From positions 248,001 through 312,000 of the forward strand of contig NZ_JBFCVL010000006.1 in NCBI RefSeq assembly GCF_040712075.1: a stretch of DNA of 64,000 nt, in the 5' to 3' direction. Each line of letters begins with the position of its first letter. The stretch's first letter is position 1. Below the pieces are notes generated by a model that did not search any database, was not told where the DNA came from, and was given only the letters and a program-made list of their open reading frames with translations. Source of the stretch: Fodinicurvata sp. EGI_FJ10296 (GTDB taxonomy: Bacteria > Pseudomonadota > Alphaproteobacteria > DSM-16000 > Inquilinaceae). The position numbers and the translations under genes were made by a program. Shown here in pieces: positions 1 through 9,606 of this stretch.

Positions 1-918
1 CAGAATCCACACCTCGCTCAATCCCACGCTGCGGCCGACCAGCCGAGGCGTCAGGTAATAGCTTTCCAGCGCTTGTCCCGCCAGAAAGACTCCGATCGTT
101 GCCAGGATCGGATAAAAGCTGTCAAAGGTCACCAGGGCTGCGATGAGACTCAGTGCCAGCCCAACTGCAAATCCCAGAAACGGTATGAATGCAGCAATGC
201 CGGCAACGACCCCGATGAAGATGCCGTACTGAAGGCCAAGGAGAGTCAATCCGACGCTGTAGAAAGCCGCCAGAATCAGGCACACCAGAACCTGACCGCG
301 CATCCATGCGCTGATGGCGTCATCGACGGCCTGTGCGTGGCTGCGCACGATCGGCCTTTGCTTTGGCGGAACGAGATCGTCCATATGCGTCAGCAAGGCG
401 GGCCAGTCGCGCATTGCGAAAATCGCGACGATCGGCGTGATGAACATCAGGCTGACGAAGTCGAAGAGAGCCATGCCGCCGCTAAGTAGCTGCAGCCCGA
501 CCTGTCCGGCTGATTCCATTGCCCAGCCGACGGATTCACTGCCGATGTCGATAATGCGGTCGCCCCATCCGTCGGGAAGGAACTCGTCCAGGATGATCAG
601 CGGTGTCAGTTCTTCGTTGGCGATCGCTTGCTGAAGATCGGAGAGCGCAGTGACGAACCCTGCAGCCTGCGAGATAAGGATCGGCATGGCCGCCACGATA
701 AGCCCCGCAATGGCGACGAAGAATCCACCGACGATCAGCATACCGGACGCAATTCGGGGCACACCGCGCTCTTCAAGCCAGCGACAGGCCGGGTCGCAAA
801 GATACGCCAGCAGTATCCCGACTAGAAAAGGCGCCAGAATATCCGATACGAACCACAGAAACAGTATGCCGACGCCCGCGATCAGGCACCAGACGACAAT
901 CCGCCGATCAATATTCAT
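1..918 (-). CDS. AI-2E family transporter (PerM-like), C-terminus cut by window edge
   Basis: The 306 codons visible run from ATG at 918 off the window edge without a stop, so the C-terminus is missing. The protein starts MNIDRRIVVW and is strongly hydrophobic, with an N-terminal membrane pair, a soluble stretch around residues 80-150, then several more membrane segments. The segment LRYG-like 'LQYGIFIGVVAGIAAFIPF' and the later 'GQALESYYLTPRLVGRSVGL' are typical of the PerM/AI-2E transporter family of multi-pass inner-membrane exporters. The family exports diverse small molecules or ions; the substrate here cannot be told. It lies 72 bases downstream of greA on the same strand and may be the last gene of the carAB-greA transcription unit. 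Confidence 0.85.
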   Translation of the reverse strand, partial: MNIDRRIVVWCLIAGVGILFLWFVSDILAPFLVGILLAYLCDPACRWLEERGVPRIASGMLIVGGFFVAIAGLIVAAMPILISQAAGFVTALSDLQQAIANEELTPLIILDEFLPDGWGDRIIDIGSESVGWAMESAGQVGLQLLSGGMALFDFVSLMFITPIVAIFAMRDWPALLTHMDDLVPPKQRPIVRSHAQAVDDAISAWMRGQVLVCLILAAFYSVGLTLLGLQYGIFIGVVAGIAAFIPFLGFAVGLALSLIAALVTFDSFYPILATIGVFLAGQALESYYLTPRLVGRSVGLSEVWIL

Positions 919-990
919 ATGCTACCCGAGCGACATTGAGACCCCGGGTAGCATTCGCCGGAGCAGGGCAAACGCAACCCCCGGGATGGG

Positions 991-1464
991 TCAGTTATAG
1001 GTGACGGAAATCACTTCGTACGAGCGGGCGCCGCTGGGGGTCGTAACCTCGACAAGATCGCCGACACTTTTACCGATCAAGCCACGAGCCAGCGGCGCGG
1101 TGATGGAGATACGGCCATCCTTGATGTCACTCTCGTCTTCTCCGACGATTTGATAGGTGATTTCCTCATCAGTATCCTCGTCGGCGAGGCTTACCGTTGC
1201 GCCGAACTTGATTATATCGCCCGACAGTTTGGAAACATCAATAACTTCGGCTCTGGCGATTTTGTCTTCCAGTTCCAGAACACGACCTTCGATGAAGCTT
1301 TGACGCTCCCGCGCGGCGTGATATTCGGCATTCTCGGAGAGATCACCATGTTCTCGAGCCTCGGCGATCGCACGGATGACTTCCGGTCGCGCGGTCGATT
1401 TCAGAAACTTTAGCTCGTCCTGCAAACGGGCGTAGCCCGTTGCGGTCATCGGGACCTTCTCCAT
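991..1464 (-). CDS. greA: Transcription elongation factor GreA
   Basis: A 157-aa protein, the usual GreA length. It binds the RNA polymerase secondary channel and stimulates cleavage of backtracked transcripts. The N-terminal coiled-coil contains the expected '[20 protein letters not shown]' segment with the acidic tip (D and E residues) that positions Mg2+. The C-terminal FKBP-like half carries '[18 protein letters not shown]'. I chose the ATG at 1464 ([14 protein letters not shown]) because it matches family N-termini and is preceded by AGAAGG; a longer in-frame extension upstream to 1572 has no homology and no good SD. It sits downstream of carB on the same strand, an arrangement common in Alphaproteobacteria. 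Confidence 0.97.
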   Translation of the reverse strand: MEKVPMTATGYARLQDELKFLKSTARPEVIRAIAEAREHGDLSENAEYHAARERQSFIEGRVLELEDKIARAEVIDVSKLSGDIIKFGATVSLADEDTDEEITYQIVGEDESDIKDGRISITAPLARGLIGKSVGDLVEVTTPSGARSYEVISVTYN

Positions 1465-1635
1465 ATTCTGTCTACCTTCTAAGGAAAATTCGAGCGGCGA
1501 TAACCTTAACGCCGCCCGCCAGTCGTTAACGAACATAAACCGCCGCAACCTCTGCTGCGGCGGCTCCGGCAAGTCACGGTTCCAGGCCGGTCATGATACC
1601 CGGCCAGTTACAATTCCCGGCCGGCACCCGGCAGG

Positions 1636-4600
1636 TTACGATCCGAAGACATAAGATTGCAGCGCCTCGACTTCAAGCTCACCTTCCTTCAGTGCGGCGA
1701 TGGCCTCTACCGCAGCGCGCGCCCCAGCGATCGTCGTATAATAGGGAATAGTATTGACCAGAGCGGTTCGCCGCAACCCCATGCTGTCGCGTACGGCCTG
1801 GGCGCTATCGGTCGTATTGATGACGAGGTCGATGACCCCGTTCTTCATTTCATCGACGATGTGGGGCTGGCCTTCCAGCACCTTGTTGACGGTGGTCACC
1901 GTCAGGCCGTGCGACGCGAGAAAGGCCTGGGTGCCGCGCGTAGCGACCAGGGTGAAGCCGAGTGCGGCCAGACCGCGGGCGATCGGTTCCAGGTTGGCCT
2001 TGTCGCGGTTGCGAACGGACAGGAAAGCCCGTCCCTCCCGCGGCAGGGTTACCCCTGCGCCCAGCTGTGACTTGAGAAAGGCGCGGCCGAAGCTTCGGTC
2101 GAGACCCATGACCTCGCCGGTGGACTTCATTTCCGGCCCGAGCAGTGTGTCGACCCCGGGGAATCGGGCGAACGGGAACACGGCTTCCTTGACCGCGACA
2201 TGGGGTGGCCGGTGGCCGAGCAGCAGCTTCTGGTCGCGGAATGTCGACAGCGGTTCGCCGGCCATGATCCGCGCGGCAATTTTGGCGATTGGCGTGCCGG
2301 TCGCCTTGGCGACGAACGGCACGGTCCGGCTGGCGCGGGGATTGACCTCGATGATGTAGATTTCGGCCGGCCCGTTCTCGGGGCCTCCCTCGGGTGTCTT
2401 GATGGCGAACTGCACGTTCATCAGTCCGACGACGCCCAGCTCTTTGGCCAGAAGCCGTGTCTGATCCTCGATCGCCGCCATGACGGCGTCGGTCAGACTG
2501 TGAGGCGGCAGGGCGCAGGCGCTGTCGCCCGAGTGGATTCCGGCTTCCTCGATGTGCTCCATGATCCCGGCGACATAGACGTCGCTGCCGTCGGAGACGG
2601 CGTCGACATCAACCTCCACGGCATCCTGAAGATAGCTGTCGATCAGTACCGGGTTGCGCCCCGAAACGATAACGGCCGTAGTGATGTAGCGGCGCAATTC
2701 CTCGCGGTTGTGGATCACCTCCATGGCGCGGCCGCCGAGGACATAGCTCGGCCGCAGAAGCAGGGGATAGCCCAGCCGTTCAGCGATCCGCTCGGCTTCT
2801 TCGGCCGACCGGGCAAGACCGTTCGCAGGCTGGCGAAGGCCGATGTCATTGAGCATGTCGGCGAACCGCTCGCGATCCTCCGCACGGTCGATGGCGTCCT
2901 TGGGTGTGCCCAGGATCGGTATGCCGGCGGCTTCGAGATCACCGGCGAGCTTCAGCGGTGTCTGCCCGCCGAACTGGACGATGACGCCCAGAAGGGCGCC
3001 GTTTCTTTGTTCCGTGCGCACGATCTCGATGACATCTTCGGTCGTCAGTGGCTCGAAATAGAGCCGGTCCGATGTATCGTAGTCAGTGGATACCGTCTCC
3101 GGGTTGCAGTTGACCATGATGGTCTCGTAGCCGGCCTCCTTCAGGGCATAGGCGGCGTGGACGCAGCAATAGTCGAACTCGATTCCCTGCCCGATCCTGT
3201 TGGGCCCGCCGCCGAGGATGATGATCTTGCGGCGGTCCGTCGGCAGGCTTTCGCAATCGGGCGGGTTGCCGTCGTCGGGTTCATAGCACGAATACATGTA
3301 CGAAGTGGGGGTCGAGAACTCCCCGGCGCAGGTATCGATCCGCTTGTAAATCGGCGTGACGTCCCGCGCCCGCCGCACCGCCGACACCGCGCGCTCATCC
3401 ATGCCGACCAGTTCGCCCAGGCGCGCATCCGCGAACCCCATCATCTTCAGGTCGAGCCAGTCACCGCGTGATTCGGGCAGGCCGTTCTTCTTCAAATCCG
3501 CTTCGGCAGTCACGATTTCGTTGATCCGATCGACGAACCACGGATCGTATTTGCAGATACTGGTGATTTCGGCCGGCGACATGCCGAGGCGCAGCGCCTG
3601 GGCGATGACGAGAATTCGATCGGGTGTCGGCCGCGACAGGGCCGCGCGCACCGGATTGAGATCCTTGACCGGCGCGCCGTCGTCGAGACCTTCGATGGCG
3701 ATCTCGTTCAGGCCGGTCCAGCCGGTCTCCAACGATCGCAGCGCTTTCTGAAAGCTCTCGGAAAAGCTGCGGCCGATGGCCATAGCCTCGCCGACGGATT
3801 TCATCGACGTGTTTAGCATCGGTTCCGCGCCGGCGAATTTCTCGAAGGTGAACCGGGGAATCTTGGTGACCACATAGTCGATCGTCGGCTCGAAACTGGC
3901 CGGCGTGACGCGGGTGATATCGTTGGTCAGTTCGTCAAGCGTATAGCCGACGGCCAGCTTTGCGGCCACCTTGGCGATCGGAAATCCGGTGGCCTTGGAC
4001 GCCAGGGCGGACGACCGCGATACCCGCGGATTCATTTCGATCACGACCAGTCGGCCAGTCTCCGGGTCGACGGCAAACTGCACATTCGAACCGCCGGTAT
4101 CGACGCCGATCTCCCGCAGCACCGCGATCGAGGCGCTTCGCATGATCTGGTATTCTTTGTCTGTCAGTGTCAGTGCCGGCGCGACGGTGATGCTGTCGCC
4201 GGTATGCACCCCCATCGGGTCGATGTTCTCGATGGCGCAGATGATGATGCAGTTGTCGGCCCGATCCCGGACCACTTCCATCTCGTACTCTTTCCAACCC
4301 AGTACGGATTCCTCGATCAGGACCTGGTGAACCGGGCTGAGCCTCAACCCGTTGCGGACAATGTTTTCGTATTCTTCCCGATTGTAGGCAATGCCGCCGC
4401 CAGCGCCGCCAAGGGTATAGCTGGGCCGGATAATGGCGGGCAGACCAACATACTCTAGCGCATCGGTTGCCTGATTAAAGTCGCTGACCAGACGCGACCG
4501 GGGACTGTCCAGGCCGATGCTGTCCATGGCTTCACGGAATTTCTGCCGGTCCTCGGCCTTGGCGATCACGTCCTTGTCGGCGCCGATCATTTCGATGCCG

Positions 4601-4932
4601 AGCCGCTCAAGCGTGCCGTCCTCCGCGAGGGCAATGGCCGTATTCAGCGCAGTTTGGCCGCCCATGGTCGGCAAAAGCGCGTCAGGGCGCTCCCGTTCCA
4701 GGATGCGCGCGACCGTGGCCGGGGTGATCGGCTCTATGTACGTCGCGTCGGCCAGTTCCGGATCGGTCATGATCGTTGCGGGATTGGAGTTGACCAGAAC
4801 GACGCGATAGCCCTCCGCCCTGAGCGCCTTGCAGGCCTGAGCCCCGGAATAGTCGAACTCGCACGCCTGGCCGATGACGATCGGGCCGGCGCCGATGATG
4901 GCGATCGAGCGGATATCGGTGCGCTTGGGCAT
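1636..4932 (-). CDS. carB: Carbamoyl-phosphate synthase large subunit
   Basis: A 1098-aa ATP-grasp enzyme that makes carbamoyl phosphate from bicarbonate, ammonia (from CarA) and two ATP, feeding pyrimidine and arginine synthesis. Two homologous halves are visible. The first begins with '[21 protein letters not shown]'-type sequence and the second with '[21 protein letters not shown]'. Each is followed by an ATP-grasp domain containing '[16 protein letters not shown]' or '[16 protein letters not shown]', and the C-terminal ~140 residues are the MGS-like allosteric domain. The frame stays open upstream to 5688, but that extension runs through carA in another frame. ATG 4932 ([10 protein letters not shown]) gives the correct family start. 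A 143-base gap separates it from carA. Confidence 0.98.
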   Translation of the reverse strand: MPKRTDIRSIAIIGAGPIVIGQACEFDYSGAQACKALRAEGYRVVLVNSNPATIMTDPELADATYIEPITPATVARILERERPDALLPTMGGQTALNTAIALAEDGTLERLGIEMIGADKDVIAKAEDRQKFREAMDSIGLDSPRSRLVSDFNQATDALEYVGLPAIIRPSYTLGGAGGGIAYNREEYENIVRNGLRLSPVHQVLIEESVLGWKEYEMEVVRDRADNCIIICAIENIDPMGVHTGDSITVAPALTLTDKEYQIMRSASIAVLREIGVDTGGSNVQFAVDPETGRLVVIEMNPRVSRSSALASKATGFPIAKVAAKLAVGYTLDELTNDITRVTPASFEPTIDYVVTKIPRFTFEKFAGAEPMLNTSMKSVGEAMAIGRSFSESFQKALRSLETGWTGLNEIAIEGLDDGAPVKDLNPVRAALSRPTPDRILVIAQALRLGMSPAEITSICKYDPWFVDRINEIVTAEADLKKNGLPESRGDWLDLKMMGFADARLGELVGMDERAVSAVRRARDVTPIYKRIDTCAGEFSTPTSYMYSCYEPDDGNPPDCESLPTDRRKIIILGGGPNRIGQGIEFDYCCVHAAYALKEAGYETIMVNCNPETVSTDYDTSDRLYFEPLTTEDVIEIVRTEQRNGALLGVIVQFGGQTPLKLAGDLEAAGIPILGTPKDAIDRAEDRERFADMLNDIGLRQPANGLARSAEEAERIAERLGYPLLLRPSYVLGGRAMEVIHNREELRRYITTAVIVSGRNPVLIDSYLQDAVEVDVDAVSDGSDVYVAGIMEHIEEAGIHSGDSACALPPHSLTDAVMAAIEDQTRLLAKELGVVGLMNVQFAIKTPEGGPENGPAEIYIIEVNPRASRTVPFVAKATGTPIAKIAARIMAGEPLSTFRDQKLLLGHRPPHVAVKEAVFPFARFPGVDTLLGPEMKSTGEVMGLDRSFGRAFLKSQLGAGVTLPREGRAFLSVRNRDKANLEPIARGLAALGFTLVATRGTQAFLASHGLTVTTVNKVLEGQPHIVDEMKNGVIDLVINTTDSAQAVRDSMGLRRTALVNTIPYYTTIAGARAAVEAIAALKEGELEVEALQSYVFGS

Positions 4933-5075
4933 GGATCGAAGGTCTCTCGGCCAATTGCGCCCAATTTGGGCAAGGAACAGTAAGGAACGGTTGTGACGGC
5001 AACCCGCCGCCCTGCAAGGGGCGGCGCCGTTATAGCGCCGTCGCCGGAACGTTGGAAGGCCTGTCGATGCGACAG

Positions 5076-6284
5076 TCAGGCCCTGCGGTCGATCATTTCC
5101 ATGAACCTGTCGAACAGGTAATGGCTGTCGACCGGCCCGGGCGATGCTTCGGGATGGTACTGAACCGAAAAGACAGGACGGTCCTGCAACCGGATCCCTT
5201 CGTTGGTACCATCGAACAGGCTGACATGCGACGGAACGATGCCCTCGGGCAGGGATTCCGGAACGACCGCGAAGCCGTGATTCTGGCTCGTGATCTCGAC
5301 CTTGCCGGTCGCCAGATCCTTCACCGGGTGATTGGCGCCCCGGTGGCCGCGCTCCAGCTTTCGTGTCTGACCGCCCAGGGCCAGCGACAGCAGCTGGTGC
5401 CCGAGGCAAATTCCCATGACCGGCACGTCCGTCTGGAGAATTGACCGCAGTGTCGGAACCGCGTAGGCGCCCGTGGCGGACGGATCGCCCGGACCGTTGC
5501 TCAGGAAGATTCCGTCGGGCCGATGGGACAGAATGTCTTCCGCCGTGGCCGTCGCCGGTACAACGGTCACACGGCATCCCGCCGTGGCGAGGCACCGCAA
5601 TATATTGCGTTTGGCGCCATAGTCGATGGCGACGACGTGCCGGGTCGGGTTGTCCTGCACGCCATAGCCGTCGTTGAGCGACCAGCACGTTTCACGCCAG
5701 CTGTACGTCTGCGTGCACGTCACGTCGCGGGCCAGATCCATACCTTCCAGACCCGGCCATGCCCTGGCCTCGTCGAGAGCGGCATCGATGTCCAGATTTC
5801 CATCGGGGGCATTCACGATCACGCCGACCGGCGGGCCGCCGTCGCGGATGCGCCGGGTGAGCCGCCGGGTATCGATGCCCGACAGGCCGACGATGCCGTT
5901 CATCTTGAGCCAGTCGTCCAGCGACCGTTCAGAGCGCCAGTTTGATGGCGCGGTCGGGTCATGCCGGACGATGAGGCCGCGAGCGGCCGGCGTCGTTGTT
6001 TCAACGTCTTCGACATTGGCGCCGACATTGCCGATATGGGGAAAGGTGAACGTAACGATCTGGCCGGCATATGACGGGTCGGTCAGGGTCTCCTGATAGC
6101 CGGTCATGCCGGTATTGAAGCACACCTCGCCGACGGCACGGCCGTGGGCGCCGATCCCGCGGCCGCGGAAGACAGTTCCATCCGCAAGGACGAGAGCGCC
6201 GGTGGCCTCGCGCACTCCCGATCGGGAGCCCGACGAAGGTGCCGGGGCGCTGGCCGTTGAGCTGAAAGGTGTGGACTGCATCAT
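5076..6284 (-). CDS. carA: Carbamoyl-phosphate synthase small (glutaminase) subunit
   Basis: A 402-aa class I glutamine amidotransferase that releases ammonia from glutamine and passes it to CarB. The N-terminal CPSase small-subunit domain has '[10 protein letters not shown]' and '[20 protein letters not shown]'. The C-terminal amidotransferase domain has the nucleophile elbow '[11 protein letters not shown]' and the His/Glu pair in '[12 protein letters not shown]'. Adjacent ATGs at 6284 and 6281 are both possible; neither has a strong SD. The frame is open further up to 6383, so a longer N-terminus cannot be excluded, but the Ser/Thr/Pro-rich residues before '[11 protein letters not shown]' are already outside the conserved domain. 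Divergent from yqeY. Confidence 0.97.
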   Translation of the reverse strand: MMQSTPFSSTASAPAPSSGSRSGVREATGALVLADGTVFRGRGIGAHGRAVGEVCFNTGMTGYQETLTDPSYAGQIVTFTFPHIGNVGANVEDVETTTPAARGLIVRHDPTAPSNWRSERSLDDWLKMNGIVGLSGIDTRRLTRRIRDGGPPVGVIVNAPDGNLDIDAALDEARAWPGLEGMDLARDVTCTQTYSWRETCWSLNDGYGVQDNPTRHVVAIDYGAKRNILRCLATAGCRVTVVPATATAEDILSHRPDGIFLSNGPGDPSATGAYAVPTLRSILQTDVPVMGICLGHQLLSLALGGQTRKLERGHRGANHPVKDLATGKVEITSQNHGFAVVPESLPEGIVPSHVSLFDGTNEGIRLQDRPVFSVQYHPEASPGPVDSHYLFDRFMEMIDRRA

Positions 6285-6708
6285 AGGTATGTCTGCCCGA
6301 TATCGACTTTGCAATTGACGAAGACGCGCCGACCTCCTAACTCGGGGCGGTCGGCCACGAGGATCGGCAATCCGATAAAGCATGATTCCGGGGTAGAACG
6401 CCAGTGATCCCGGAGCATGTCTGGACCGAGTGCCGTGCAGAACGCCTGATCCGGAACAGGATCAACGACAGGCGGGCCTTGGAACTGCGGGTTGAGCGGT
6501 CGTGCCGCGAGGGTTCGCGAAGCGGCGTCACGGATTACGGTTTGCGGCCCATTCATCCAGTTCCGTTCATGAAAATCCGATCTTTAGGTGTTGCGTGCTG
6601 CAGCAGATCAGTAGACTTCTGTCGGGAAACCCCAGATCGGGGCGCGGCAGCAATAGGGACAATCTCGGCCTGTCGATCGTCGGCATGGCTTGCCGGAGGC
6701 CTGATTCG
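6285..6708. other. Divergent carA/yqeY intergenic region
   Basis: About 420 bases separate the divergent carA and yqeY starts. I see no convincing gene; the ORFs here are short and lack family resemblance. Two inverted repeats are present: 7-bp arms at 6328-6334 and 6349-6355 (GCCGACC/GGTCGGC), and TGATCC/GGATCA arms around 6449-6466. Both would be transcribed in the carA leader if its promoter lies upstream. On the minus strand an AGGAGG motif lies inside the first hairpin but no start codon follows at a usable distance. Whether they regulate carAB is unknown. Confidence 0.4.
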
Positions 6709-7170
6709 ATGATTCGCCAAAGACTGACCGATAGCCTGAAGCAGGCGATGAAGGAGCGTGACGATCGGACGGTGCGCACCATTCGTCTTATCCTTGCAGC
6801 GCTGAAGGACAGGGATATCGCGGTTCGAACCAAGACGGGACGCCAGGACGGCCTGGACGATCAGGAGATCGTTTCATTGCTCCAGACAATGGTCAAACAG
6901 CGCCGCGAGAGCATTGCGCTCTACGAGCAGGGTGCGCGGGTCGATCTGGCCGAGGGGGAGCAGGCAGAGATCGCGATCATTGAGCGGTTCCTGCCCCAGC
7001 AGATGTCGGACGACCAGATCCGCGAGGCCGTGAATGCGGTCATCGCGGAAATCGGCGCTACCGGGCTGAAGGATATGGGACGTACAATGGCGACATTGAA
7101 GTCCCGCCACGGCGGGACCATGGATTTTTCGAAGGCGAGCGGCGTCGCCAAAGCGGCGCTCAGTGGCTGA
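6709..7170 (+). CDS. GatB/YqeY domain-containing protein
   Basis: A 153-aa protein that matches the YqeY family across its length: 'MIRQRLTDSLKQAMKERD' at the N-terminus, the central 'MVKQRRESIALYEQGARVDLA' helix, and 'FLPQQMSDDQI' leading to a C-terminal domain ending 'GVAKAALSG'. YqeY resembles the tRNA-binding tail domain of GatB, the amidotransferase that makes Gln-tRNA and Asn-tRNA, but stands alone; its exact role is unclear. ATG 6709 has a GGAGG 10 bases upstream; longer in-frame starts lack this. It lies 36 bases before dnaG, a conserved neighbour in this phylum, and is probably cotranscribed with it. Confidence 0.93.
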   Translation: MIRQRLTDSLKQAMKERDDRTVRTIRLILAALKDRDIAVRTKTGRQDGLDDQEIVSLLQTMVKQRRESIALYEQGARVDLAEGEQAEIAIIERFLPQQMSDDQIREAVNAVIAEIGATGLKDMGRTMATLKSRHGGTMDFSKASGVAKAALSG

Positions 7171-7206
7171 TCGGGCAAAGCGTGCGTAGAAACCGGAGGG
7201 GCTGAC

Positions 7207-9216
7207 GTGTCGATACCGCCGTCGTTCCTTGAGGACGTAAAGAGCCGTATCGGGCTGTCTGATCTGGTCGGACGGTCCGTACGTCTAAAGAAGGCAGGGC
7301 GGGAATATTCCGGCCTCTGCCCGTTTCACAAGGAAAAATCCCCCAGTTTCACAGTCAACAACGACAAGGGCTTCTTTCACTGCTTCGGCTGCGGTGCCCA
7401 TGGCGATCACATCGGCTTTCTGACCGATCATGACGGCCTGTCCTTTATGGACGCCGTTGAGACGCTCGCGTCGATGGCGGGAATGGAAGTGCCGAGGCCG
7501 GCGCCTGGTGATCAGGCGCGGGAAAAGCGTCGCAAGACCCTTCATGATCTGGTCGAGGAGGCGTGCCGCTATTTTCAAGGTGCTTTGAACACGCGTGACG
7601 GTGAAACCGCACGTGACTACCTTAAGGGACGCGGATTGGACGATGCGGCGATCACCCGGTTCCGGATCGGATACGCGCCCGCGGCCGGTCAAAGGCTGGT
7701 GGAGCACCTGACGGCGCGAGAGTTCGACCCGGCGGCAATTGAAGAGGCCGGTCTCATTCGTACACCGGAGGACGGTCGCAAGCCGTACGCGTTTTTCCGC
7801 GACCGGATCGTCTTTCCCGTCACCGACCGACGTGGGCGCGTCGTGGCGTTCGGAGGCCGTGCGCTCAACGACAATGGCCCGAAATATCTCAACAGTCCCG
7901 ATGGCCCGATTTTTCACAAGGGCCGGCTTCTGTACAACCTTGCCGGTGCCGCACCCGCCGTGCAGCGCGGGCACGGATTGATCGTGGTCGAAGGCTATAT
8001 GGATGTCGTGGCACTGGTGCGGGCCGGTTTTCACGGCGCCGTCGCGCCGCTGGGAACGGCGCTGACCGAAGAGCAGGTCGATGTTCTCTGGCAGGTCTCG
8101 CGCGCGCCGGTGATCTGTTTCGATGGCGACAATGCCGGGCTTCGGGCTGCATTTCGCGCAGCGGAACGGGTGTTGCCCCGACTGCGTCCGGACCATACGA
8201 TCAAGATCGCGTTTCTGCCGTCGGGCGACGATCCGGATTCGCTGGTGCGTCGTGACGGCACAGAGGCTGTGCGCAAGGTCCTGACGGCGGCGCTGCCCCT
8301 GGCCGAAATCGTGTGGCGCGAGGAATATGCCCGTCACGATGTCAGCGCACCGGAAGGTCTGGCGGGACTCAGGGCAGGGCTCGACCAACGGGCGCAGTCG
8401 ATCGGAGACTCAACGGTTCGTACCTATTATCAGCAGCATTTCCGGGACCGCCTGGCCGAAGTTTTCCCATCGGGCAACCGATTCGCAGGATGGGGTAACG
8501 ATAACGGCAGAAGTGCCCGACCGGGTTCGGGATCCGATTCGCGCGGAGCGTGGAAATCCGGCGGACGAGGGAGAGGCGGCTGGTTCGGGAACCAGGGCCG
8601 CGCGAATGGTGCTCGCGCGGCTGGTGCGGGTGGTTCCCATGTGTCCCGCTACGCGCCATTGCCGGTCGAGCCGCCGTCGCGGGTAACGAACGCGCGATCG
8701 TTGATGCCGCTGATATTGTTGGCCCTGATCATCAATCACCCGCGTGCCTTCGACGAATATGGCGAAGTTCTGGGGCTGCTGCGTATCGAGGATGCCCAAC
8801 TCGACAGACTGCGCCAAAAGGTAATAGCCGTGCTTTCGGCATATGAATCGGAAACCGGGGCCGACTTGGAGACTCAACCGGGGCCAGTGCCGGGCGCTGC
8901 GGACGCGCAGGGTGAGACCGTCCTTGATTCGGAAGCCGCCAAAGGCCATCTAATCAATTCACTCGATACTGATGCGCTGAAAAGACTTGACCTTTCGGGC
9001 GTTTACGACCATGCGCCATATGTGGGATCCGACAGGAGCGACGAGGCTGCGATCGACGGGTGGCGAGAAACATGGCGTTTACATGGCGTTCGTGAGGTGC
9101 GTGACGAGATCAGGCGGGCACTGTCACTGCTCGAGGGCGATCCGTCCGAAGGCAATCGGCAGCGGATATCGGCCCTCAAGTCCATCGTTGCGGAAAACCG
9201 TGGCACCGGCCCGTGA
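7207..9216 (+). CDS. dnaG: DNA primase
   Basis: A 669-aa primase that lays RNA primers for Okazaki fragments and leading-strand initiation. The CHC2 zinc finger is Cys38-x2-His41-x17-Cys59-x2-Cys62. The catalytic TOPRIM core shows 'IVVEGYMDVVAL' (Glu) and 'ICFDGDNAG' (DxD). The C-terminal third is the helicase-interacting region, separated from the core by an unusually Gly/Arg/Ser-rich linker (roughly residues 420-490) that is probably disordered. The start is GTG at 7207 with GGAGG just upstream; no ATG matches the family N-terminus 'IPPSFLEDVKSRIGLSDLV'. Followed 390 bases later by rpoD as in the classical macromolecular synthesis operon. Confidence 0.97.
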   Translation: MSIPPSFLEDVKSRIGLSDLVGRSVRLKKAGREYSGLCPFHKEKSPSFTVNNDKGFFHCFGCGAHGDHIGFLTDHDGLSFMDAVETLASMAGMEVPRPAPGDQAREKRRKTLHDLVEEACRYFQGALNTRDGETARDYLKGRGLDDAAITRFRIGYAPAAGQRLVEHLTAREFDPAAIEEAGLIRTPEDGRKPYAFFRDRIVFPVTDRRGRVVAFGGRALNDNGPKYLNSPDGPIFHKGRLLYNLAGAAPAVQRGHGLIVVEGYMDVVALVRAGFHGAVAPLGTALTEEQVDVLWQVSRAPVICFDGDNAGLRAAFRAAERVLPRLRPDHTIKIAFLPSGDDPDSLVRRDGTEAVRKVLTAALPLAEIVWREEYARHDVSAPEGLAGLRAGLDQRAQSIGDSTVRTYYQQHFRDRLAEVFPSGNRFAGWGNDNGRSARPGSGSDSRGAWKSGGRGRGGWFGNQGRANGARAAGAGGSHVSRYAPLPVEPPSRVTNARSLMPLILLALIINHPRAFDEYGEVLGLLRIEDAQLDRLRQKVIAVLSAYESETGADLETQPGPVPGAADAQGETVLDSEAAKGHLINSLDTDALKRLDLSGVYDHAPYVGSDRSDEAAIDGWRETWRLHGVREVRDEIRRALSLLEGDPSEGNRQRISALKSIVAENRGTGP

Positions 9217-9302
9217 ACTCGGCGCGGCTCCATACGGATGGGTCAGCTGCAGATCGCTTGCCAGGCTCGCAACACGGCCCATTTTTCAATAAGGAGACAC
9301 GA

Positions 9303-9356
9303 ATGAATGCGGATGTTCAGGCTCTTTTATACTGTCCTGTTTGGTGCAGTTCATAG
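9303..9356 (+). CDS. Possible 17-aa leader or small peptide in dnaG-rpoD spacer
   Basis: ATG at 9303 is preceded by a near-perfect Shine-Dalgarno AAGGAG at 9291-9296 with six bases of spacing, stronger than the one before rpoD. It opens a 17-codon frame, MNADVQALLYCPVWCSS, ending in TAG at 9354. No family is recognised and the length is below what can be judged by composition. It could be a leader peptide, a true microprotein, or chance. The placement, between dnaG and a long dyad at 9409, makes a translation-coupled control element conceivable. Confidence 0.3.
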   Translation: MNADVQALLYCPVWCSS

Positions 9357-9408
9357 CGCAATGCCGGTGGCTATGGTTCCATTGAGTTGACCTCTGCACG
9401 TTTCGTCC

Positions 9409-9442
9409 ATGCCCGCAGCCGACCCGGGTCGTTTGCGGGCAT
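9409..9442. repeat. 34-bp near-perfect dyad between dnaG and rpoD
   Basis: Arms ATGCCCGCA (9409-9417) and TGCGGGCAT (9434-9442) flank a central GACCCGGGTC palindrome (9421-9430), all sharing one symmetry axis at 9425.5. As RNA it would form a stem of about 17 bp with one mismatch and one G-U pair. No T-run follows, so it is not an ordinary intrinsic terminator. In E. coli the dnaG-rpoD junction contains an RNA processing site and rpoD has internal promoters, so a processing hairpin or protein operator are both plausible. Confidence 0.6.
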
Positions 9443-9606
9443 CGACGTTTCAGTGGGGGTTCCGGCCTCGTCGCAGGTTTTCGGCGCCCAGTGCGACCGA
9501 ACACAGGCAATGGATGGCGCGGGTTGCCGCGCGGCCCATCGTCGCTTTCGACGAGGATAATCTGATCGGACGGTCCCGTTTGTCGGACGGAAATTGCGAG
9601 TAGTAT

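Noticed and set aside
2200-3471. 423-aa plus-strand ORF opposite carB
   Set aside because: It lies entirely antisense to the conserved carB coding sequence, has no family motifs, and is a GC-driven shadow.
4933-5688. N-terminal extension of carB making a 1350-aa protein
   Set aside because: The extension runs through the carA gene in another frame and the ATG at 4932 gives the family start.
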